DNA of 64,000 nucleotides, from contig CT971583.1 of the NCBI GenBank assembly GCA_000063505.1, forward strand, positions 1,581,918 to 1,645,917, given 5' to 3'. The DNA is from Synechococcus sp. WH 7803 (GTDB taxonomy: Bacteria; Cyanobacteriota; Cyanobacteriia; PCC-6307; Cyanobiaceae). Numbering within the stretch: the first letter of the stretch is position 1; each line of letters opens with the position of its first letter. The translations under genes were made by a program, and so were the position numbers. Of the stretch, positions 39,675 to 49,536 are shown one piece after another. Under the pieces are notes generated by a model that did not search any database, had not been told where the DNA came from, and saw nothing but the letters and a program-made list of their open reading frames with translations.

Positions 39675-41630
39675 TTAGTGCTCCGCCCCACGCCCCACCC
39701 AAGCCAGCTCCCCGCGTGGGATTAACAGATCCCTGCGACGCAGAGCAAGCAGCCGCTGTCCCACCTGAACCTGCAGGTGACGACCTCTGGCACCGGTCAC
39801 GCGCAAACCCAGGCCTGCACTTGTCAACGTCTGCCCAGAGCGCAGGGGGAGCTGCCCCTGCTGCTCCGCCAAAACAGTGTGCGCCAGGGGACTCCAACAT
39901 CCGGACTGGTCCATGGCCACAGGATCCATCACCGCCACCCAATCGAAACGGGCATGGCCAAGCCCCGCGCCCAGTTGCCTGGCCACATGGCAACTCAAAC
40001 CATCGCCATGGCTGCTCAACAAAGCCGCACGGCCGCGATGGCGCAGCACCAGCCATTGGCGTCCCCACTGCTCCACCCTGATCAGGTCATCGCTGCACTG
40101 CACCCACCCCTGCACCACCACAGCCAACAGAGCCAGGGGAACGGCGTGGCAACGCCAACGCCGCAGCGCGGGTAACCACCAGGGAATCAAGGCAAGGGCA
40201 AGCGCGAGCACCACCAGCGGTTGGGGACGGCCGGTGAGCAACTGGGCCCAAGGCCAGCCACTGATCCAGTGCACCAGAACGATCAGCACGCCTGCCAACT
40301 GCTGAACGGGCCAGATCAGCCAGGGAAGAACGAAGGCGGTGATCGGCGCCGGCGCGACCAGCACAAGCAGGGCCAACGCCATCGCCGACAGGGTGAGCGG
40401 AGCGAGCAAGGGAGCCGCCAACAGATTGCTGACCAGGGCGTAAAGGGGGGTCGAACCGAAATGCAGCAACTGCAGGGGCAGGGTCCAGGCCAGAGCAGCG
40501 ATGGGGACGGACAGGGCAGGGGCGAGGGGACGCAGCCACCCCGGCCCATGGGTGCAAAGCCACTGTTCCAAGGGAGCAGCCGACACCACCAAACCCGCGG
40601 TTGCTGCAGCGCTGAGTTGAAAGCCCACCGAACGGGCCCAAGCTGGATGCATCAGCAACATGAGCAGCAGGGTGAGCACCAGCACGCCGAGCGGGCGACT
40701 GCGCTGACCCCCTTCACGGATCAGGAGAGCGGCGGCGCCCATCAGCACGGCCCGCACCACCGAGGGCTGGGCACCGGCCAACGCCAGAAACAAGCCCATG
40801 GCACTTCCCCCGGCCCCGATGCGCAGCGCAGACGGACCTGAGCGGGTGGCCGCCAGGGTGGTGCCCAGCAGCACGGACAGATGAAACCCTGAAGCGGCGA
40901 GGGCATGAGAGAGACCCGCCACGCGGAAGGCCTCACGCAGATCCGCCATCAGATCCACCTGCGCACTCCCCAGCACAAGCGCGGCCAGCAGCCCCCCGCG
41001 CGCAGGTCCGGCTGCCGTGGTGAAGGCCTCGGCAATGCGCCGGCGGCCATCGGCCAAAGGCGTCCAGGACTGGCGCAAGACCCGAACGGACGCACTGCGG
41101 ATCTGGCTCCAACTGCCTCGAGCGAGCAAGCGCTCCGCTCCGCCACGAAGCAAGGGGTGAGCAGCAGGCCGAGGCCGTCGCAGCGCCCCTGTGACTTCAA
41201 GCCAATAGCCCCGATGCAGAGGCTGCTGACAGGGATCGACGGTGAGTTCCGTCCTCCCCCGGCGCCGCGCACCATCGAGATGATTCACCTCCAGCAGAGC
41301 GCGGCAACGTCCATCGCGAAGCCGTCCATCGTTCAGCAGACGTCCCTGGAGGGTCACCTCCACAGCCGGGCCCTTCACCGGAATCCAATGACTGGGATCC
41401 AAGGGATGGGGGCGCGGCTCAGCGGCCAGGCCGGAGCGGGCGATCACGAGCGCCAGAAACAGGCTGATCAGGCCCAGAGATGGCCTAGAAAGCCCGCAGC
41501 ACCGGCGCAGAACGCCAAGACCGAGACCCAGCACCACCAGCAGCGTGCACCAGTGCTGCCAGGTCTGGGACAGCGCCGCTCCCAGGGATCCCAGCAGCAG
41601 GAGCAACGCCGTGGCCAGGGCCGAATTCAT
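39675..41630 (-). CDS. comEC: ComEC/Rec2-like DNA-uptake channel protein with degenerate C-terminal domain
   Basis: The 651-residue membrane protein has the N-terminal OB-like domain (VEVTLQGRLLNDGRLRDGR), then the competence domain with about eight membrane spans and the family motif GLSHALAASGFHLSVLLG. It would carry single-stranded DNA across the inner membrane during transformation. Unlike full-length ComEC, the C-terminus lacks the DVGQGD and HxHxDH motifs of the metallo-beta-lactamase nuclease domain; only a short remnant is visible (LLSSHGDGLSCHVA). It lies about 50 bp downstream of glyQ on the same strand. Confidence 0.86.
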   Translation of the reverse strand: MNSALATALLLLLGSLGAALSQTWQHWCTLLVVLGLGLGVLRRCCGLSRPSLGLISLFLALVIARSGLAAEPRPHPLDPSHWIPVKGPAVEVTLQGRLLNDGRLRDGRCRALLEVNHLDGARRRGRTELTVDPCQQPLHRGYWLEVTGALRRPRPAAHPLLRGGAERLLARGSWSQIRSASVRVLRQSWTPLADGRRRIAEAFTTAAGPARGGLLAALVLGSAQVDLMADLREAFRVAGLSHALAASGFHLSVLLGTTLAATRSGPSALRIGAGGSAMGLFLALAGAQPSVVRAVLMGAAALLIREGGQRSRPLGVLVLTLLLMLLMHPAWARSVGFQLSAAATAGLVVSAAPLEQWLCTHGPGWLRPLAPALSVPIAALAWTLPLQLLHFGSTPLYALVSNLLAAPLLAPLTLSAMALALLVLVAPAPITAFVLPWLIWPVQQLAGVLIVLVHWISGWPWAQLLTGRPQPLVVLALALALIPWWLPALRRWRCHAVPLALLAVVVQGWVQCSDDLIRVEQWGRQWLVLRHRGRAALLSSHGDGLSCHVARQLGAGLGHARFDWVAVMDPVAMDQSGCWSPLAHTVLAEQQGQLPLRSGQTLTSAGLGLRVTGARGRHLQVQVGQRLLALRRRDLLIPRGELAWVGRGAEH

Positions 41631-41683
41631 GGGGCACCCGCATCAGTGATGCAGCGAGGGTTCCCCGGTTGGCCGCAAAGGGA

Positions 41684-42574
41684 TCAGACCGCTGCTGTTG
41701 CCGCACTCGGCTCCAGCAAGGGAAATCCGAGCGCCTCTCGCTCCGCCAGCCAGGCTTCGGCCACCTTGCGGGCCAGCGTGCGGATCCGGCCGATGGTGGC
41801 CGTGCGCTCGGTCACCGAGATCACGCCACGGGCCTCCAGGAGGTTGAAGGTGTGCGAGCACTTGAGCACAAAATCCAGGGCCGGAGCGGGCAAGTTCTGG
41901 GCGATCAGATCGGTGGCCTCCGCCTCATAGATCGCGAACAGCTGCTTCAGCCGCTCTGGGTTGGACGCCTCGAAGTTGAAATGGCACTGACCCTTCTCAA
42001 AAGGCAGCCAGATGTCGCCGTAACTGCGCTGGGCATTCCAACTCAGATCCCAGATGCTCTCCACATCCTGGAGATACATCGCCAGGCGCTCGAGGCCGTA
42101 GGTGATCTCAATCGACACGGGTTTGCAATCCAGACCGCCGCACTGCTGGAAATAGGTGAACTGGGTGACCTCCATGCCATCCAGCCACACTTCCCAGCCC
42201 ACACCCCAGGCACCAAGGGTGGGGGACTCCCAGTTGTCTTCCACAAAGCGGATGTCGTGGTCCGCTGCCTTGATGCCGAGAGCCTCCAGGGAGGCGAGAT
42301 AGGTCTCCTGAATGCCATCAGGGGATGGCTTGATCAGCACCTGGTACTGGAAGTAGTGCTGAGCTCGGTTGGGGTTGTCGCCATAACGCCCATCGGTGGG
42401 CCGGCGGCAGGGTTCTGGGTAGGCCACAGCCCAGGGCTCAGGACCAATGGCGCGCAGCACGGTGTGCGGACTCATGGTTCCAGCCCCCTTTTCCGTGTCG
42501 TAGGGCTGGAGCAACAGACATCCCTGCTCAGACCAGAACCGGTTGAGGGTGCTGATGATGTCTTGGAAGTGCAT
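41684..42574 (-). CDS. glyQ: Glycyl-tRNA synthetase alpha subunit
   Basis: GlyQ is the catalytic subunit of the bacterial heterotetrameric glycyl-tRNA synthetase. The 296-residue product begins [19 protein letters not shown] and shows [30 protein letters not shown], the [10 protein letters not shown] region and [12 protein letters not shown]. The ATG at 42574 matches the family start. The beta subunit gene glyS is not in this window, the usual arrangement in cyanobacteria. comEC follows. Confidence 0.96.
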   Translation of the reverse strand: MHFQDIISTLNRFWSEQGCLLLQPYDTEKGAGTMSPHTVLRAIGPEPWAVAYPEPCRRPTDGRYGDNPNRAQHYFQYQVLIKPSPDGIQETYLASLEALGIKAADHDIRFVEDNWESPTLGAWGVGWEVWLDGMEVTQFTYFQQCGGLDCKPVSIEITYGLERLAMYLQDVESIWDLSWNAQRSYGDIWLPFEKGQCHFNFEASNPERLKQLFAIYEAEATDLIAQNLPAPALDFVLKCSHTFNLLEARGVISVTERTATIGRIRTLARKVAEAWLAEREALGFPLLEPSAATAAV

Positions 42575-42623
42575 CCGTGCGTTGGGGCCGTTGCAGGGCA
42601 TTCTCCTCAAAGACCCTCCCGGC

Positions 42624-42971
42624 TCAACTCAACGACAGACAACGGTGGAGATGGGCGATGGCGTGATGACGGTGGGGATGGCCATGGCCTGGTCCCATCA
42701 TCCCCAGCCAGAAACTGCCATCGCCCTGGAACACGAGCACGGGCTTGGACGCCCCTTTCCCATGGGTCTCAAGCAGGGACATGCAGAGCTGCTCGGCCAC
42801 TTCGGCTCCCCTGGGACGAGAGCGCAATCGGCGCAGGATGGGATCCACCTGCGAGAACGACACAAACGTGGCTTTTTGCGAGTCGGTCACCAGGATCATC
42901 CCGTCCAGCCACTGGACTTCACTGAGGAGATCTTCGATGGACGCCAACAGCGACGGCAGCGGAAAGGCCAA
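42624..42971 (-). CDS. Conserved-type small protein with histidine-rich tail
   Basis: The 115-residue protein reads [20 protein letters not shown] with a short alpha/beta core ([22 protein letters not shown] and [15 protein letters not shown]). It ends in a tail with seven histidines in about twenty residues (GHGHPHRHH then LHRC). I do not recognise the family. The tail could bind a metal such as zinc or nickel. It lies 49 bp upstream of glyQ in the same direction. Confidence 0.65.
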   Translation of the reverse strand: MAFPLPSLLASIEDLLSEVQWLDGMILVTDSQKATFVSFSQVDPILRRLRSRPRGAEVAEQLCMSLLETHGKGASKPVLVFQGDGSFWLGMMGPGHGHPHRHHAIAHLHRCLSLS

Positions 42972-43057
42972 CGTGAATGCCTCCGGTTCTTAATGATTCC
43001 TTCATAAGTCACCAGTCTCATTTGTCGCAAGCGATACAAAGGGTGTGTTGCAGCTCT

Positions 43058-43759
43058 TCAAGAGCGCAGGGTTAAAAGCCCCATCAGCCCCCCAGCCACA
43101 GGGCGATGACGGGCCAGGGGAAATCCCACGGCTCTGGCCAGCTGTTCCTGGGAGGCACCATCGGGAAAGCGCTGCAAACTGGCCTCGAGATAGGCGTAGT
43201 GGTCTTTGAGGCCAAGCCCATCGGCCACGGGAACCACCACACGCCGCAGGTAGGCCCGCTGAAAGCGCGCTGCCATGGACGTGGGCTGCAGTCGATTGAA
43301 ATCAAGGAGGCCTGCCCGGCCCCCAGGCCGCAACACCCGTTTGATTTCCTGGAGACCCGCTGCCGGATCAGCAAGATTGCGCAACCCATAGGCCATCACC
43401 ACCCCATCAACCGAGGCGGTCTCGGCGTTGAGAGCCAGGGCGTCGCCCTGCTGGAAAGCAAGCGTTAGCCAGGGCTCGCGCGCTGCGCGTTGGCGCGCAA
43501 GCGCAAGCGGCGCCTCGGCCGTGTCCACTCCCACCACCTGGCCACCAGGGCGAACCCGCCTGGCCAGTGCAAGGGCCAGATCGCCAGTGCCGCAACAGAG
43601 ATCAAGCCAGCTCTCCCCAGAACGCGGAGCCAGATCGAGAAGCATCTGGCGTTTCCATTGGCGATGCAACCCAAAGCTGAGCAGGTCGTTCAGCCGGTCG
43701 TAGGTGGGCGCAGCGTCATTGAACAGCTGCTCAACAGCCTCTGGATCTCCAGGTTTCAA
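43058..43759 (-). CDS. menG: Demethylphylloquinone / ubiquinone-type C-methyltransferase (MenG/UbiE)
   Basis: The 233-residue SAM methyltransferase catalyses the last step of phylloquinone synthesis for photosystem I. It has DAAPTYDRLNDLLSFGLHRQWKR, motif I WLDLCCGTGDLALALA, GDALALNAETASVD, AYGLRNLADPAAG and the C-terminal GGLMGLL. The start is TTG at 43759, overlapping the upstream stop as TTGA. This places the start at LKPGDPEAVEQLF, matching cyanobacterial homologues; a longer frame to 43828 reads into the neighbour gene. Confidence 0.92.
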   Translation of the reverse strand: MKPGDPEAVEQLFNDAAPTYDRLNDLLSFGLHRQWKRQMLLDLAPRSGESWLDLCCGTGDLALALARRVRPGGQVVGVDTAEAPLALARQRAAREPWLTLAFQQGDALALNAETASVDGVVMAYGLRNLADPAAGLQEIKRVLRPGGRAGLLDFNRLQPTSMAARFQRAYLRRVVVPVADGLGLKDHYAYLEASLQRFPDGASQEQLARAVGFPLARHRPVAGGLMGLLTLRS

Positions 43760-44013
43760 AGCAGGAAGTCGTTCAAGGTCATCACCATCACCGTGGCTAG
43801 TCCAACGGCAGCTGAACACACCAGACACCCCGCCAGCATCAAGGAAAACTCCTGTTGATCAACGGCGGATTGCATGAGCTGCAACCCCCAGGCCACCAGT
43901 GCGATCACGATGCTTACCAGGGCAAGCCCAATCCAGAAAGTCGGCGACCATGCGTTCACCTGAGGCACCGAAAGTGCACTCAAAACCATCGATTTGGACC
44001 CTTGGTTCAACAC
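43756..44013 (-). CDS. Small two-span membrane protein
   Basis: The 85-residue protein has two clear membrane spans (FWIGLALVSIVIALVAWGLQL and FSLMLAGCLVCSAAVGLATVM) joined by a short QSAVDQQE loop. I do not recognise the family. It sits 33 bp after hisF, and its stop overlaps the menG start, so it is co-translated with menG. A link to quinone or membrane assembly is only positional. The ATG at 43989 (MVLSALSVP) is another possible start. Confidence 0.7.
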   Translation of the reverse strand: MLNQGSKSMVLSALSVPQVNAWSPTFWIGLALVSIVIALVAWGLQLMQSAVDQQEFSLMLAGCLVCSAAVGLATVMVMTLNDFLL

Positions 44014-44046
44014 GGCGCTTGGCGCTTGCAGCGACGTATCAAAACT

Positions 44047-44838
44047 TTAAGTATCACCAGCGCCTTCGGGGGGGCGAATGGCCAGACCACGATGCAGCAG
44101 GTCGTTCTTGATCTCTTGCACCGTCAGAACGCCGTCGTGAAGCAGGGACGCCAGCAACGCGGCCGACGCGTGTCCACCGCTGGGACCCTGGTCGAGAGCC
44201 TCGGCGATGTGATCGAGCGTTCCAGCTCCACCGGAGGCAATCACTGGAACCGGCACCGCTTGGGCGACAGCACGGGTGAGGTCCAGGTCATACCCCGCCT
44301 GGGTGCCATCACCGTCCATGGACGTGAGCAGGATTTCTCCCGCTCCGAGCCTGGCCACTTCACGGGCCCAATCAACAGCGTCAAGGCCGGTGTTCTCGCG
44401 GCCACCCTTCACATACACATCCCATCCACCGCCATCACGGCGACGGGCATCGATCGCCACAACGATGCACTGACAGCCAAAACGCTGCGCGCCCTCTTGC
44501 ACCAGCTCAGGACGCCGCACAGCCGAGGAATTCAGGCTGACTTTGTCAGCTCCAGCCCTCAACAACTCCGTGATTCCCTCCACAGAGCCGATTCCTCCAC
44601 CAACGGTGAAGGGGATCGTGACCTGCTCCGAGGTGCGCTTCACCAGATCAACAAGGGTGGCGCGTCCTTCGTGGCTGGCTGCGATATCCAGAAACACCAG
44701 CTCATCAGCTCCGGCCTGGCTGTAGCGGCAAGCAAGCTCAACGGGGTCTCCGGCATCGCGCAGTCCAACGAAATTGATGCCCTTCACCACCCGGCCAGCG
44801 GCCACATCGAGGCAGGGAATCAGGCGGAGAGCGACCAT
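44047..44838 (-). CDS. hisF: Imidazole glycerol phosphate synthase cyclase subunit
   Basis: HisF forms the imidazole ring in histidine synthesis using ammonia from HisH. The 263-residue TIM barrel has the catalytic Asp in [29 protein letters not shown] and the second Asp in [15 protein letters not shown], with ASGGAG near the end. The ATG at 44838 is chosen. It diverges from petP with 54 bp between starts. Confidence 0.95.
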   Translation of the reverse strand: MVALRLIPCLDVAAGRVVKGINFVGLRDAGDPVELACRYSQAGADELVFLDIAASHEGRATLVDLVKRTSEQVTIPFTVGGGIGSVEGITELLRAGADKVSLNSSAVRRPELVQEGAQRFGCQCIVVAIDARRRDGGGWDVYVKGGRENTGLDAVDWAREVARLGAGEILLTSMDGDGTQAGYDLDLTRAVAQAVPVPVIASGGAGTLDHIAEALDQGPSGGHASAALLASLLHDGVLTVQEIKNDLLHRGLAIRPPEGAGDT

Positions 44839-44892
44839 GACGTTTGATTTGCGGCTGTTAGGGTTGCTGCCACTTTCCAAGCCTCGCAGGCC

Positions 44893-45111
44893 ATGTCACA
44901 GCAGGCAGTCACCATCGACATCGGCTCCAAGGTGCGTGTCACCCGCGTTCGCGATCGCATCCCCAAAGCGCTGGTTGAGCTGCTGAAAACCGACGCCAAT
45001 GGCACCGTGACGGATTTTCGGACCGTGGATGGCAAGGGAATCGGAGTGGTTGTTGAACTCAGCGATGGGTCAACCAACTGGTTCTTTGAAGATGAAATCG
45101 CTCCCGCCTGA
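44893..45111 (+). CDS. petP: PetP-like cytochrome b6f subunit (DUF2862)
   Basis: The 72-residue protein matches the PetP pattern: [19 protein letters not shown], then [22 protein letters not shown] and the terminal WFFEDEI. PetP is a small peripheral, stromal-side subunit of the cyanobacterial b6f complex, affecting electron flow. It is an SH3-like barrel with no membrane span. The chlorophyll synthase gene follows 11 bp later, tying it to the photosynthetic apparatus. The family call rests on pattern, not alignment. Confidence 0.82.
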   Translation: MSQQAVTIDIGSKVRVTRVRDRIPKALVELLKTDANGTVTDFRTVDGKGIGVVVELSDGSTNWFFEDEIAPA

Positions 45112-45122
45112 GGACTCAACGC

Positions 45123-46076
45123 GTGAGTGACGCCCGTCAGCTGCTTGGCATGAAAGGTGCCAGCGGCACCACCAACATCTGGAAGCTGCGCCTGCAGCTC
45201 ATGAAACCCGTGACCTGGATCCCGCTGATCTGGGGCGTGGTTTGCGGTGCAGCCGCCAGTGGGCATTACGAGTGGCGCCTGGATCATTTCGCAGCGGCGC
45301 TCGGCTGCATGGTGATGAGCGGTCCTTTGCTGGCTGGTTACACCCAGACCATCAACGATTACTACGACCGCGAGATCGACGCGATCAATGAGCCCTACAG
45401 GCCGATTCCATCCGGGGCCATTCCTCTGGGCCAGGTGAAACTGCAGATCTGGGTGTTGCTGCTGGCAGGTCTTGCCGTGGCCTATGCCCTGGATCTCTGG
45501 GCCGGGCACACCACCCCGGTGCTCTTGCTGCTTGCGCTCGGTGGGTCGTTTGTGAGCTTCATCTATTCAGCGCCCCCGCTCAAGCTCAAACAGAACGGCT
45601 GGCTCGGTAATTACGCCCTGGGAGCGAGCTACATCGCCCTTCCCTGGTGGGCCGGCCAAGCACTGTTTGGACAGCTCACTTGGGCGACAGCGATTCTCAC
45701 CCTGGCCTACAGCCTCGCCGGACTTGGCATCGCCGTTGTGAACGACTTCAAGAGTGTGGAAGGTGACCGTGCCCTGGGCCTTCAGTCACTTCCGGTTGCA
45801 TTCGGAATTCGGCCGGCAAGCTGGATCAGCGCTGGGATGATCGATATCTTCCAGCTGTTGATGGTTGCGGTGCTGATCGCCATCGGGCAGCATTTTGCTG
45901 CCGTGCTTCTGGTGCTGCTGATCGTGCCTCAGATCACCTTTCAAGACATCTGGCTGCTGCGGGATCCAGTGGCTTACGACGTGAAATATCAAGCCAGCGC
46001 GCAGCCCTTCCTCGTGCTCGGCATGCTCGTGACCGCCCTGGCAATTGGCCATAGTTCCCTGACTCCAGGGATGTGA
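45123..46076 (+). CDS. chlG: Chlorophyll synthase (chlorophyllide prenyltransferase) ChlG
   Basis: ChlG is an integral-membrane UbiA-family enzyme that attaches phytyl or geranylgeranyl diphosphate to chlorophyllide. The 317-residue protein has the aspartate-rich motif NDYYDREIDAINEPYRPIPSG and a second VNDFKSVEGDRALGL. About eight membrane spans follow MKPVTWIPLIWGVVCG. The start is GTG at 45123. Its end overlaps the PBP gene by 4 bp (GTGA). Confidence 0.96.
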   Translation: MSDARQLLGMKGASGTTNIWKLRLQLMKPVTWIPLIWGVVCGAAASGHYEWRLDHFAAALGCMVMSGPLLAGYTQTINDYYDREIDAINEPYRPIPSGAIPLGQVKLQIWVLLLAGLAVAYALDLWAGHTTPVLLLLALGGSFVSFIYSAPPLKLKQNGWLGNYALGASYIALPWWAGQALFGQLTWATAILTLAYSLAGLGIAVVNDFKSVEGDRALGLQSLPVAFGIRPASWISAGMIDIFQLLMVAVLIAIGQHFAAVLLVLLIVPQITFQDIWLLRDPVAYDVKYQASAQPFLVLGMLVTALAIGHSSLTPGM

Positions 46077-48112
46077 CCAGCACCCGTCGTCATTGGGTTC
46101 TGATCGGCGGATCTGCCGTTGTGGTGGGTGTTGGTGTTGCCCTTGCCCAGGCCGCTGTCACCCGCGCTTTCGACGCCACCCTCCCGGATGCTCGCGGGAT
46201 CAGTCGTTTTAACCGCCCCGGCACGATCACCCTGCTCTCCAGCAACGGTGCCGTGATTCAGAAGCTCGGCCCTGCCACCCGGGAAAAAATCGAGCCTGGA
46301 CAAATGCCCCTGCTGGTGAAGCAGGCCTTCATCGCCGCTGAAGACCGCCGCTTCTATGAGCACGACGGCGTGGATCTCTGGGGCATTGGCCGTGCTTTGG
46401 TGCGAAACGTCCGCCAGGGAGCCGTGCGCGAAGGCGCCAGCACGATCACCCAGCAGCTGGCCCGCACGGTGTTCCTGAGCCAGGACCGCACGCTGACCCG
46501 CAAGCTCAAGGAAGCGGCCCTGGCCTACAAGCTCGAACGCCAACTCAGCAAGGAGCAGATCCTCGAGCAATACCTCAACTATGTGTACCTCGGCTCCAGC
46601 GCCTACGGCCTGGCCGATGCGGCCTGGGTGTACTTCTCCAAAACACCGAGCGAGCTCAACCTTCCTGAGGCCGCATTGATCGCCGGCCTGCCCCCCGCGC
46701 CCTCGGTGTATTCGCCTCTGGTGAATCCGAAACTGGCCCTGGAACGGCGCAGCCTGGTGCTCGACCGCATGCGTCAGTCGGGATTCATCACAGCCAGCGA
46801 AGCCGAGCAAGCCCGCAACAGCCCGTTGGCGCTCAAACCTGCGATTCCCAAATACTTCAACAGTGCAGCGCCGTTCTTCACCAGTTGGGTCGCCCAGCAA
46901 CTTCCCCGCCTGCTGACGCCGGAACAACTGGAAGTGGGCGGCCTGAAAATCCGCACCAGCCTGAATCTCAACTGGCAGAAGAAAGCACAATCCGTGGTGC
47001 GTGAATTCGCACCCTTCGACACCGAAGGCTCGATCGTGTCGATGGAACCGGGCACAGGCCTAGTGCGCGTGATGGTGGGTGGCAAAGACTTCAGCAGCAG
47101 CCAGTTCAATCGCGCCACCCAGGCGCTGCGCTCGCCCGGTTCCACCTTCAAGCTGTTTCCCTATGCCGCTGCGATCAATTCCGGGGTGAAGCCGGAAGAC
47201 AAGTTCGTGGACGCTCCCCGCTGCTGGGCGGGCTACTGCCCCAAGAATTTCGGCAACAAATACTTCGGCACCATTTCCCTGGCGGATGCCCTGAAGAACT
47301 CGCTGAACACCGTGGCGGTGCAGCTGCAGGACAAGGTCGGGTTCGACGCGATCATCAGCACCGCCAACAAGCTGGGCATCGGCAACCAGCGCCCACTGGG
47401 CAAGTACTACCCCATGGCCATCGGGGCCTACGAGCAGACCGTTCTCGAGATGACAGCCGCCTATGCCGCTGTTGCCAATCGGGGGGTCTACGTGAAACCC
47501 ACGGCTTTCGAGGAGATCCGAGGCCCAAACGGCAATGTGCTCTGGAGCAGGCGCGTGGACGGCGACAAAGGGCGGCGGGCCCTCGACAGCGACGTGGCCG
47601 ATGCCATGAACTGGATGTTCCAACGGGTGGTGAGTGGGGGAACCGGCGCTGCGGCCCGCCTGGAAGACCGTCCGGTGGCCGGCAAAACCGGAACCTCAGA
47701 GGGAGCCCGGGATCTGTGGTTTATCGGATCGATCCCCCAACTCACCACGGCCGTGTGGTTTGGCTACGACAACAACAACGAAACCAACAGCAACAGCGGA
47801 GAAGCTGCCTGGGCCTGGAAGCAGTTCATGGAGGAGGTGAAGGGCACCTACCCGGTGCAGAACTTCCCCCCCAAGCCCGTGCTCACGCGCACCTTCCAGC
47901 CGCCCGGCAAAGCCAAACCCTCCGGAAGACGAGAGGAAGCCCCTTATCAGGGATACGACTACACCCCAGGGCCTGATCTCTGGGCTCCCGGCGAAGAGCC
48001 CTTCATCGGGGGAGAACCGCCGGCTGCACCAACGGCACCGCCACCCCGTTACGTCGCCCCACCAGGAGGACCGCCGGTGGATGAAAATTTCAGGCCGCTG
48101 CCGGTGCAGTGA
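46073..48112 (+). CDS. Class A penicillin-binding protein (bifunctional peptidoglycan synthase)
   Basis: The 679-residue protein has one N-terminal membrane anchor (VLIGGSAVVVGVGVALAQAAV), then a GT51 glycosyltransferase domain (AAEDRRFYEHDGVD, GASTITQQLARTVFLS, RKLKEAALAYKLE). The transpeptidase has SxxK as SPGSTFKLF, SxN as NSLNT and KTG as AGKTGTSEG. The C-terminus is a proline-rich tail. It polymerises and crosslinks murein. The start is GTG at 46073 within the chlG stop. The last 23 bp overlap the opposing rsmB. Confidence 0.94.
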   Translation: MTSTRRHWVLIGGSAVVVGVGVALAQAAVTRAFDATLPDARGISRFNRPGTITLLSSNGAVIQKLGPATREKIEPGQMPLLVKQAFIAAEDRRFYEHDGVDLWGIGRALVRNVRQGAVREGASTITQQLARTVFLSQDRTLTRKLKEAALAYKLERQLSKEQILEQYLNYVYLGSSAYGLADAAWVYFSKTPSELNLPEAALIAGLPPAPSVYSPLVNPKLALERRSLVLDRMRQSGFITASEAEQARNSPLALKPAIPKYFNSAAPFFTSWVAQQLPRLLTPEQLEVGGLKIRTSLNLNWQKKAQSVVREFAPFDTEGSIVSMEPGTGLVRVMVGGKDFSSSQFNRATQALRSPGSTFKLFPYAAAINSGVKPEDKFVDAPRCWAGYCPKNFGNKYFGTISLADALKNSLNTVAVQLQDKVGFDAIISTANKLGIGNQRPLGKYYPMAIGAYEQTVLEMTAAYAAVANRGVYVKPTAFEEIRGPNGNVLWSRRVDGDKGRRALDSDVADAMNWMFQRVVSGGTGAAARLEDRPVAGKTGTSEGARDLWFIGSIPQLTTAVWFGYDNNNETNSNSGEAAWAWKQFMEEVKGTYPVQNFPPKPVLTRTFQPPGKAKPSGRREEAPYQGYDYTPGPDLWAPGEEPFIGGEPPAAPTAPPPRYVAPPGGPPVDENFRPLPVQ

Positions 48113-49433
48113 TCACGGCTGCATAAAACCCATCCCCACCCTGCGGGTCTGGCCAGCGCTGCTGTTCAGACGCCAGCACGAGCTGGGGATGACGCTGCAA
48201 CCAGCCATGAATCTGTTCGGTGTTCTCGGCAGGGTGCACGGTGCAGGTGGCATACACGATCCGTCCGCCAGGCTTGAGCAATGGCACCAGGGCATCAAGA
48301 AGGCCAGCCTGCAGCTTCACCAAATCGGCAATCGACGCTTCGCTGATGCGCCAGCGCGCATCCGGGTGACGGGCCAACGTTCCCAGACCGGAGCAGGGGG
48401 CATCCAACAGGATCCGATCAAAGGAAGCTCGCCACTGCGGGCGTTCTTCGAGCAATTGCGCGGCATCCGCCGCCAAGGCATTGATGCAGCCACAGCCGAG
48501 TCGAGCAGCGTTGGCGGCCACCCGTTGCAGGCGCCCGCCCGAGCGGTCCACAGCCCAAACCTCTCCTTGATCCCCCATTAATTCCGCCAGATGGGTGGCC
48601 TTACCGCCGGGCGCTGCGCAGGCATCCAGCACCCGCTGCCCTGGCTCAACGGCCAGCAACGGCGCCACCCACTGAGCCGCACGATCCTGCACGCACCAGT
48701 GGCCTTCCTCGTACCCCGGCCACTGGCGCAGATCCCCTGCTGAGTGCAACACCTGCAAACCATCCGGGCAGCCGGGGATCGCCGCCGTGGGCATGCTGCA
48801 TTCCGCCAGACGTGCAGCCATCTCTGCGGGCGATGAACGCAGCCGGTTGATGCGTAGATCCAACGGCGGCACCTGATTGCACGCCTGCGCCACTTGAGCG
48901 GCCTGAGCCGGGCCGCACCAGCGCAGCAAATCCTGGGTGAACCAGAGCGGCAGCGACTGGTTTTGCGCCAGCGCCAGCGCCGGATCGGTCGGCTGAACCA
49001 AACCATCGCCCGCTTCACGGGCCCGAAGCGCTGCGCGCAGCAGGCCATTCACCACAGGCGCCAGGCGCGCCAGCTTGCCCCGTTTGGCCAGTTCCACCGT
49101 CGTATTCACGGCAGCGGCGGCAGGGATCCGCTCCATGCGCAGCACCTGGTACAAACCGAGATGCAGCAACCAGCGCAGGCGTGGAGGCTGCTTGCGTGCC
49201 GGCACTTTGCCGAGCTTGTCGAGCCAGGCATCCAGCCACTGACGCCAGCGAATGGCGCCATAGGCCAATTCGGTGGCCAGGCCGCGGTCCGCGGCCTGCA
49301 AGGGGTGCTGACGCAGCGCTCGCTCGAGGGCGACATCGGCGTAAGCCCCAGCCGCCACAGCTTCCAGCACCTCCAAGGCCACACGGCGCGACGCCAGCCC
49401 GGGCGTTTCGGATCGAGACGGCGACTCACTCAC
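48090..49433 (-). CDS. rsmB: 16S rRNA (cytosine967-C5)-methyltransferase RsmB (Sun/Fmu)
   Basis: The 447-residue protein has an N-terminal NusB-like domain (RVALEVLEAVAAGAYADVAL) and a C-terminal Rossmann methyltransferase. Motifs seen are DACAAPGGKATHLAELM, the LDAPCSGLG cysteine and the catalytic cysteine in YATCTVHPAENTEQI. It methylates C967 of 16S rRNA. The start is taken as GTG at 49433; TTG 49457 would add eight residues. It diverges from the porin gene. Confidence 0.94.
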   Translation of the reverse strand: MSESPSRSETPGLASRRVALEVLEAVAAGAYADVALERALRQHPLQAADRGLATELAYGAIRWRQWLDAWLDKLGKVPARKQPPRLRWLLHLGLYQVLRMERIPAAAAVNTTVELAKRGKLARLAPVVNGLLRAALRAREAGDGLVQPTDPALALAQNQSLPLWFTQDLLRWCGPAQAAQVAQACNQVPPLDLRINRLRSSPAEMAARLAECSMPTAAIPGCPDGLQVLHSAGDLRQWPGYEEGHWCVQDRAAQWVAPLLAVEPGQRVLDACAAPGGKATHLAELMGDQGEVWAVDRSGGRLQRVAANAARLGCGCINALAADAAQLLEERPQWRASFDRILLDAPCSGLGTLARHPDARWRISEASIADLVKLQAGLLDALVPLLKPGGRIVYATCTVHPAENTEQIHGWLQRHPQLVLASEQQRWPDPQGGDGFYAAVITAPAAA

Positions 49434-49536
49434 GCGTGACAAACAACACCTTCTCAAGAGCTAGCGCCACACCCTTGACGGAACCACTCCAAAGTTGCAG
49501 CTGTTTTTTTGGAATACAAACGTGCCAGCGTTTGCC

